Positions 16,247 through 19,386 of a stretch of 19,386 bases of DNA are shown in pieces. The notes beneath the pieces were generated by a model, which searched no databases, was not told where the DNA came from, and saw only the letters and a program-made list of their open reading frames with translations. The translations under genes and the position numbers were made by a program. The DNA is from an uncultured Sutterella sp. GTDB lineage: Bacteria; Pseudomonadota; Gammaproteobacteria; Burkholderiales; Burkholderiaceae_F. The stretch lies in assembly GCA_937943605.1 (NCBI GenBank), contig CALEAW010000063.1:1-19386 (forward strand), read 5' to 3'. The first letter of the stretch is position 1. The number at the start of each line of letters is the position of its first letter.

Positions 16247-16942
16247 ATGACGACCATCAAAAAGCTTTTCACCACCTTGGTCTGTACGACCTTACTAGGT
16301 GCTTTTGCTTCCTTAGCGAGTGCAGCAGAGCCAGTCATGGGTCCTAAACTCTTTAAGCAATTTAAGTTTGGCATGCCACTTGATGCCGTGACTCAGGTAG
16401 ATAGCAGTATTAAGCCTTGTTCTGAACTCTTTCCTGCTGACGGGTTCCCGTCAAATGCATATTGCAAGTATCCACAAAAGTTCCTCGATCACGACTGGTT
16501 ATGCGTATACGTCTTTGAAGAGCCGATTGGCCTCATGGCAGTTCGGCTCATTTCGACGGAAGACTACTCCACAGAGCTCTTTACCGACCTCTCGAATAAG
16601 CTTTCAGACTATGTGCCACTAAGCCTCACCATCGGTAGCGAAACAACTATCATGCTCGATAAGCCCATTGAAGAAGTCTTAACAATCTATGCAGAAAAAC
16701 GCTTAAAACTCTTCCAAACCGATGAGCTCTTCATGTTGGAGCTCTTCCCGAAGAAAGACTTTGTAGCTGCGCAAGCGCTCGCCAAACGAAGCGAAAACCC
16801 GCTCCAGGGCTTTGCGCAATACCTCGCCAAAAACCGAACGGTGAAGATGTATCGTAATCCAGCAGATGGGACTTTTGGCCTTTTCTTCGAGGCTGACGCT
16901 TTGTACGCCGCTTTCAAACAATTGCAGCGTGAAGAGTTCTAA
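16247..16942 (+). CDS. Unrecognised periplasmic protein
   Basis: The 231-residue product starts at 16247, because AAGGAGA (16234-16240) lies six bases before and a Sec signal peptide follows immediately (MTTIKKLFTT, hydrophobic core, ending LASA at about 26). An ATG 45 bases upstream would spoil the signal peptide. The mature part begins with KLFKQFKFGMPLDAV, a pattern seen at the start of several small periplasmic or lipoprotein-like repeat domains. It has three cysteines (58, 73, 86) in its first half and is otherwise mixed alpha/beta with no catalytic motif I can name. It is divergent from the candidate ferrosome operon across 351 bases; a TACAAT at 16160-16165 may be its -10. Shared control by the Fur-like site is possible but unproven. 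Function unknown. Confidence 0.85.
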   Translation: MTTIKKLFTTLVCTTLLGAFASLASAAEPVMGPKLFKQFKFGMPLDAVTQVDSSIKPCSELFPADGFPSNAYCKYPQKFLDHDWLCVYVFEEPIGLMAVRLISTEDYSTELFTDLSNKLSDYVPLSLTIGSETTIMLDKPIEEVLTIYAEKRLKLFQTDELFMLELFPKKDFVAAQALAKRSENPLQGFAQYLAKNRTVKMYRNPADGTFGLFFEADALYAAFKQLQREEF

Positions 16943-17015
16943 GCGCGAGGCTTTATTGCGCCCAACTAACCGTCACTCGGCTTGATCGACCTTAATCAAG
17001 CGTGTCGTTAAACCA

Positions 17016-17053
17016 AAAGCCCTGATGCTTTGATTGCACCAGGGCTTTGTTTT
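17016..17053. terminator. Bidirectional Rho-independent terminator between convergent genes
   Basis: A 9-bp stem AAAGCCCTG/CAGGGCTTT (17016-17024 with 17040-17048) is followed by GTTTT on the plus strand. On the minus strand it ends in CTTTTGGTTT. It serves the periplasmic protein gene and, more weakly, the autotransporter arriving from the right. Confidence 0.8.
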
Positions 17054-17060
17054 AGCTGAG

Positions 17061-17096
17061 TTTGTCACCCTCTTTGTTGTCATCAAGGGTGACGAA
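17061..17096 (-). repeat. Hairpin downstream of the third autotransporter
   Basis: GTCACCCT/AGGGTGAC (17064-17071 with 17086-17093) is extended by three further pairs including one G-T. It lies between the autotransporter stop at 17116 and the shared terminator. It has no T-run, so it is probably a 3'-end stabilising or auxiliary terminator structure. Confidence 0.45.
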
Positions 17097-17115
17097 GCTA
17101 GCAATACACTACGCG

Positions 17116-19263
17116 TTAGAAGGCATATTGAAGATTGGCTTCACCGAGCACACCTTTACGGTCACCGACATAGCCTTTGAGCCCAACCCCCCAACCCCAT
17201 TGTCCAACCGTAGCAGGCGTCCGACCAAACATCACTTCAACGATACCCGCATCGCCTTCAAGCGATGGCGTACGCAAAGCAATGTCTTGGACAGCACTCT
17301 CAGAATCGCCATCGAATACATGTTCATAGGCAACCCCTACCGTCCAACGTAAGGCCGACTGATCAAGTAAACCACCTACACGCGCACCCAAGCGCACGGT
17401 ATGCGTCCAAGCTTCTTCCATATGTAATCGACTACGATCAGGATCATCGATCGTCAGGTCGTCACCGTCGATATAACCCAAGGCATAGCGACCATAGACA
17501 TCAGCCGAGAGACGTTCTGTCAACATCCACTGGTAGCCGGCACCCACATGCATCGAAGCGTAGAAGCTATCCGAATCGTAATTAGCACGGTTGCCTTCTA
17601 AGAAGCCCTTATATTCGGTCTTACCTTGCCCAAGGCGAACCGCACCGTCAACATGCCAATGATCGTCTGGTGCCCAAACTGCGCCTAAACCGAGACCATA
17701 ATAGCGATGGTCGCCATCTGCCGTCGAAGCGCCTTCGCCAACGTCCGAACTGCCGGTTCCGACTTCAGCAAATGCACCAACAGTAAAGTCGTTGAGTTGC
17801 GTGGCGGTACCTACCACCAAGGCCATGCCCTTCAGTTCAACATCAGAGCCCGTCGAATATTTAGACCAACCGCCATGCATGGCAGCAAAGCCCGTCGCAC
17901 TACCTGCTGTTGCTGCACGGCGCATTGAGGTCAAGCCTTCATCAGCAATAAATTCAGCGCCTTGATTAATAAATGCCAAGGTACCTAAACGAACATCGCT
18001 CAACGTTTGGGCGTTAGTATTGAGGGTCGGCTTAAAATCCAGTCCCTGAGAACCGAGTGTGCCTTCTTTATTGAAGAGAGCTTCTAATTCAGCTTGATTT
18101 TGCGCTTGCCAAACCTGGTCAACAAAGACACCTTTACCCACAATCTTGGTATTGTCACCAACGACCTTCGCGTTATCTGCCAAAGCCATCAAGCGCACAT
18201 TCTGCGCCCCAACATCAAGACCACCATTCACTGTAATCACAGCATCCTGAAGGTCAGCGGTACCGCCCTTCACCGTCAAAACAGCTTGTCCCTTGTCACC
18301 GACATTGTCTTTGCTTGCATTGAGCGTGATAGTTGACACTTCGCTAATACCACCCACCACGTTAGCGCCAGACGCAACAAGCGACTTCTTGGCAGTATTC
18401 GCCTGATAGGTCAAGACGTCATTACCGGCAGTCGACGAACCGTCGACAATCAAATCTTGCCAACGGATCACGCCGTCAATCTTTGCATTATGAAGTGCCA
18501 ATTCGGTGGAACCAAGCGTCGTGCTGTATTGCTTAGGATCACCCGCAAACTGATGCACGACTTGAGACCCGAGAATCACATCGCCTTCAAGGTGCGAGTC
18601 AGCTACCGTTAATTTAACGTCACCCACTTCTGTCGCTGAGGACGATCCTTCTTTTTGGGCGTCTTTCCCTAAGAAAATCAGACCGCCAGCCACTACGTGA
18701 CCCTTGATGGTCGAGCCATCTAGAATGCGAATGTCTGATTGACCTACCTTGTTGACAAAGGATTCACCGTTATTGCCATTCAATACCAGCCCGCCGCCAT
18801 AAACCGAACCACTCACATTCATTGAGTATTCTGGCACGACATTGGAACCATTCATCCCTTCATAAGTTAACTTATCAACCGTGGAACCACTGACCGTCAC
18901 TTTCGATACGTCAAGCAGACCATGGACATTAGCACCCTTCCCACCACCGACGCACTGCATGAATGTCCCAGCCACTACGCCGCCGACCTCACTATCGGTC
19001 ACATTAAGGGTGACAGACTTGATATGATCATTGATCTTCGAAACACCATTATTCAACTGACTTTTCATGCTGGAACCGGCATAAACTGCACCAGTCACTT
19101 TGGCACCGTTACGCACATCAATGGTGACTTCATTGATCGAACCAGTCAGAGTAGCCATTGAATTGGTATTGAACTTGTTACCTCCGAAAACATTTTCGCC
19201 AACAGTGCCGCCGTCCACTACTGCATGGGTTCGACCAATATGGAACTTTCTTTCCGCTTCCAT
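17116..19263 (-). CDS. Autotransporter, C-terminal part (passenger end and beta-barrel)
   Basis: From the ATG at 19263 there are 715 residues. The first 430 or so are a beta-helix-like passenger rich in Gly, Val, Asp and Thr with repeats of the type VDGGTVGENVFGG and VVAGG. The last 270 are an autotransporter barrel beginning near TGFAAMHGGWSKYSTGSDVE and ending GEANLQYAF, with the terminal Phe. The ATG has no ribosome site and no signal peptide follows, so it is very unlikely to be the true start; the same frame carries passenger-like sequence back to a stop at 19377-19375. The gene is therefore either broken by a frameshift near the right edge or begins beyond it. No enzymatic motif is seen; adhesion is the common role of such passengers. 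The barrel identity is firm. Confidence 0.85.
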   Translation of the reverse strand: MEAERKFHIGRTHAVVDGGTVGENVFGGNKFNTNSMATLTGSINEVTIDVRNGAKVTGAVYAGSSMKSQLNNGVSKINDHIKSVTLNVTDSEVGGVVAGTFMQCVGGGKGANVHGLLDVSKVTVSGSTVDKLTYEGMNGSNVVPEYSMNVSGSVYGGGLVLNGNNGESFVNKVGQSDIRILDGSTIKGHVVAGGLIFLGKDAQKEGSSSATEVGDVKLTVADSHLEGDVILGSQVVHQFAGDPKQYSTTLGSTELALHNAKIDGVIRWQDLIVDGSSTAGNDVLTYQANTAKKSLVASGANVVGGISEVSTITLNASKDNVGDKGQAVLTVKGGTADLQDAVITVNGGLDVGAQNVRLMALADNAKVVGDNTKIVGKGVFVDQVWQAQNQAELEALFNKEGTLGSQGLDFKPTLNTNAQTLSDVRLGTLAFINQGAEFIADEGLTSMRRAATAGSATGFAAMHGGWSKYSTGSDVELKGMALVVGTATQLNDFTVGAFAEVGTGSSDVGEGASTADGDHRYYGLGLGAVWAPDDHWHVDGAVRLGQGKTEYKGFLEGNRANYDSDSFYASMHVGAGYQWMLTERLSADVYGRYALGYIDGDDLTIDDPDRSRLHMEEAWTHTVRLGARVGGLLDQSALRWTVGVAYEHVFDGDSESAVQDIALRTPSLEGDAGIVEVMFGRTPATVGQWGWGVGLKGYVGDRKGVLGEANLQYAF

Positions 19264-19377
19264 CGCAAGCCCATTGCCGTGTAAATATGTTCCACCAACG
19301 ACTTCTTTCTTAACCTTTTGGTTCTTCCCGACGTCAACTTCCAGACGTTTCCTACTCTCAACGTCTGGAAGGCTCTA
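19264..19377 (-). other. In-frame upstream extension of the third autotransporter, closed by a stop
   Basis: Reading back from the ATG at 19263, the frame stays open to a TAG at 19377-19375 and contains EVVGGTYLHGNGL, which is passenger-like and continues the repeat style of the gene. On the minus strand the stop directly follows a run of seven T (A7 at 19377-19383 on the plus strand), a plausible slippage or assembly-error point. None of the three frames gives a convincing continuation before the window ends. Confidence 0.55.
19338..19371. repeat. Perfect 12-bp inverted repeat near the right edge
   Basis: CTTCCAGACGTT (19338-19349) and AACGTCTGGAAG (19360-19371) are exact reverse complements separated by ten bases, inside the autotransporter frame. 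No T-run follows on either strand, so it is not a normal terminator. It may be a recombination or protein-binding site, or mark an assembly problem. Confidence 0.75.
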
Positions 19378-19386
19378 AAAAAACAA

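Noticed and set aside
16981..17000. CTTGAT/ATCAAG dyad resembling an FNR site
   Set aside because: The half-sites are eight bases apart, not four, and it lies between convergent gene ends, so it is more likely a 3' hairpin.
19338..19371. Inverted repeat as a Rho-independent terminator
   Set aside because: Neither strand has a T-run after the stem, and it lies within continuous passenger-like coding sequence.

Overview
The window comes from a proteobacterium of moderate GC content. Two autotransporters (three with the broken one) use full Sec/barrel architecture, there is a Tat-dependent TorA-type reductase with a mono-haem cytochrome, and the tRNA-Gln is of proteobacterial type. The mix of many autotransporters and anaerobic S-/N-oxide respiration would suit a gut-associated Burkholderiales (Sutterellaceae-like) bacterium, but that placement is inference. 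I see no insertion sequence, CRISPR array, phage gene or rRNA.

Layout. (1) Positions 1-3442, minus: a large S6-family (IgA protease/SPATE-like) serine protease autotransporter whose barrel runs off the left edge. A Fur-box-like palindrome lies just upstream. (2) 3443-4365: an AT-rich, gene-free interval with several hairpins and a C9 tract. (3) 4366-6523, plus: a second autotransporter split by a one-base frameshift at a G6 tract. Its barrel uses lysine codons very differently from its passenger. (4) 6731-7972, minus: a protein I read as a divergent paralogue of the DNA polymerase III beta sliding clamp. (5) 8347-11544, plus: a two-gene respiratory operon, mono-haem cytochrome c plus Tat-exported TorA-like molybdoenzyme, closed by a strong terminator. 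(6) 11839-11916, minus: tRNA-Gln(TTG).

(7) 15895-12043, minus: a tight four-gene operon. It encodes a small glycine-rich membrane protein, a P1B-type ATPase with an altered metal-site motif (YSC instead of CPC), an HMA-like membrane protein and a second small membrane protein. The first three match in order and kind the fezABC genes for ferrosomes (membrane-bound iron-storage organelles). A Fur-box-like sequence sits inside the predicted promoter, as expected for an iron-controlled system. (8) 16247-16942, plus: an unrecognised periplasmic protein, followed by a bidirectional terminator. (9) 17116 to the right edge, minus: the C-terminal part of a third autotransporter; its frame is closed by a stop just before the edge, next to a T7 tract and a perfect 12-bp inverted repeat.

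Together the window combines surface display or proteolysis (three autotransporters), anaerobic respiration, and probable iron storage. The two most interesting items are the candidate Fur-controlled ferrosome operon, including an unassigned fourth gene, and the stand-alone beta-clamp-like protein.
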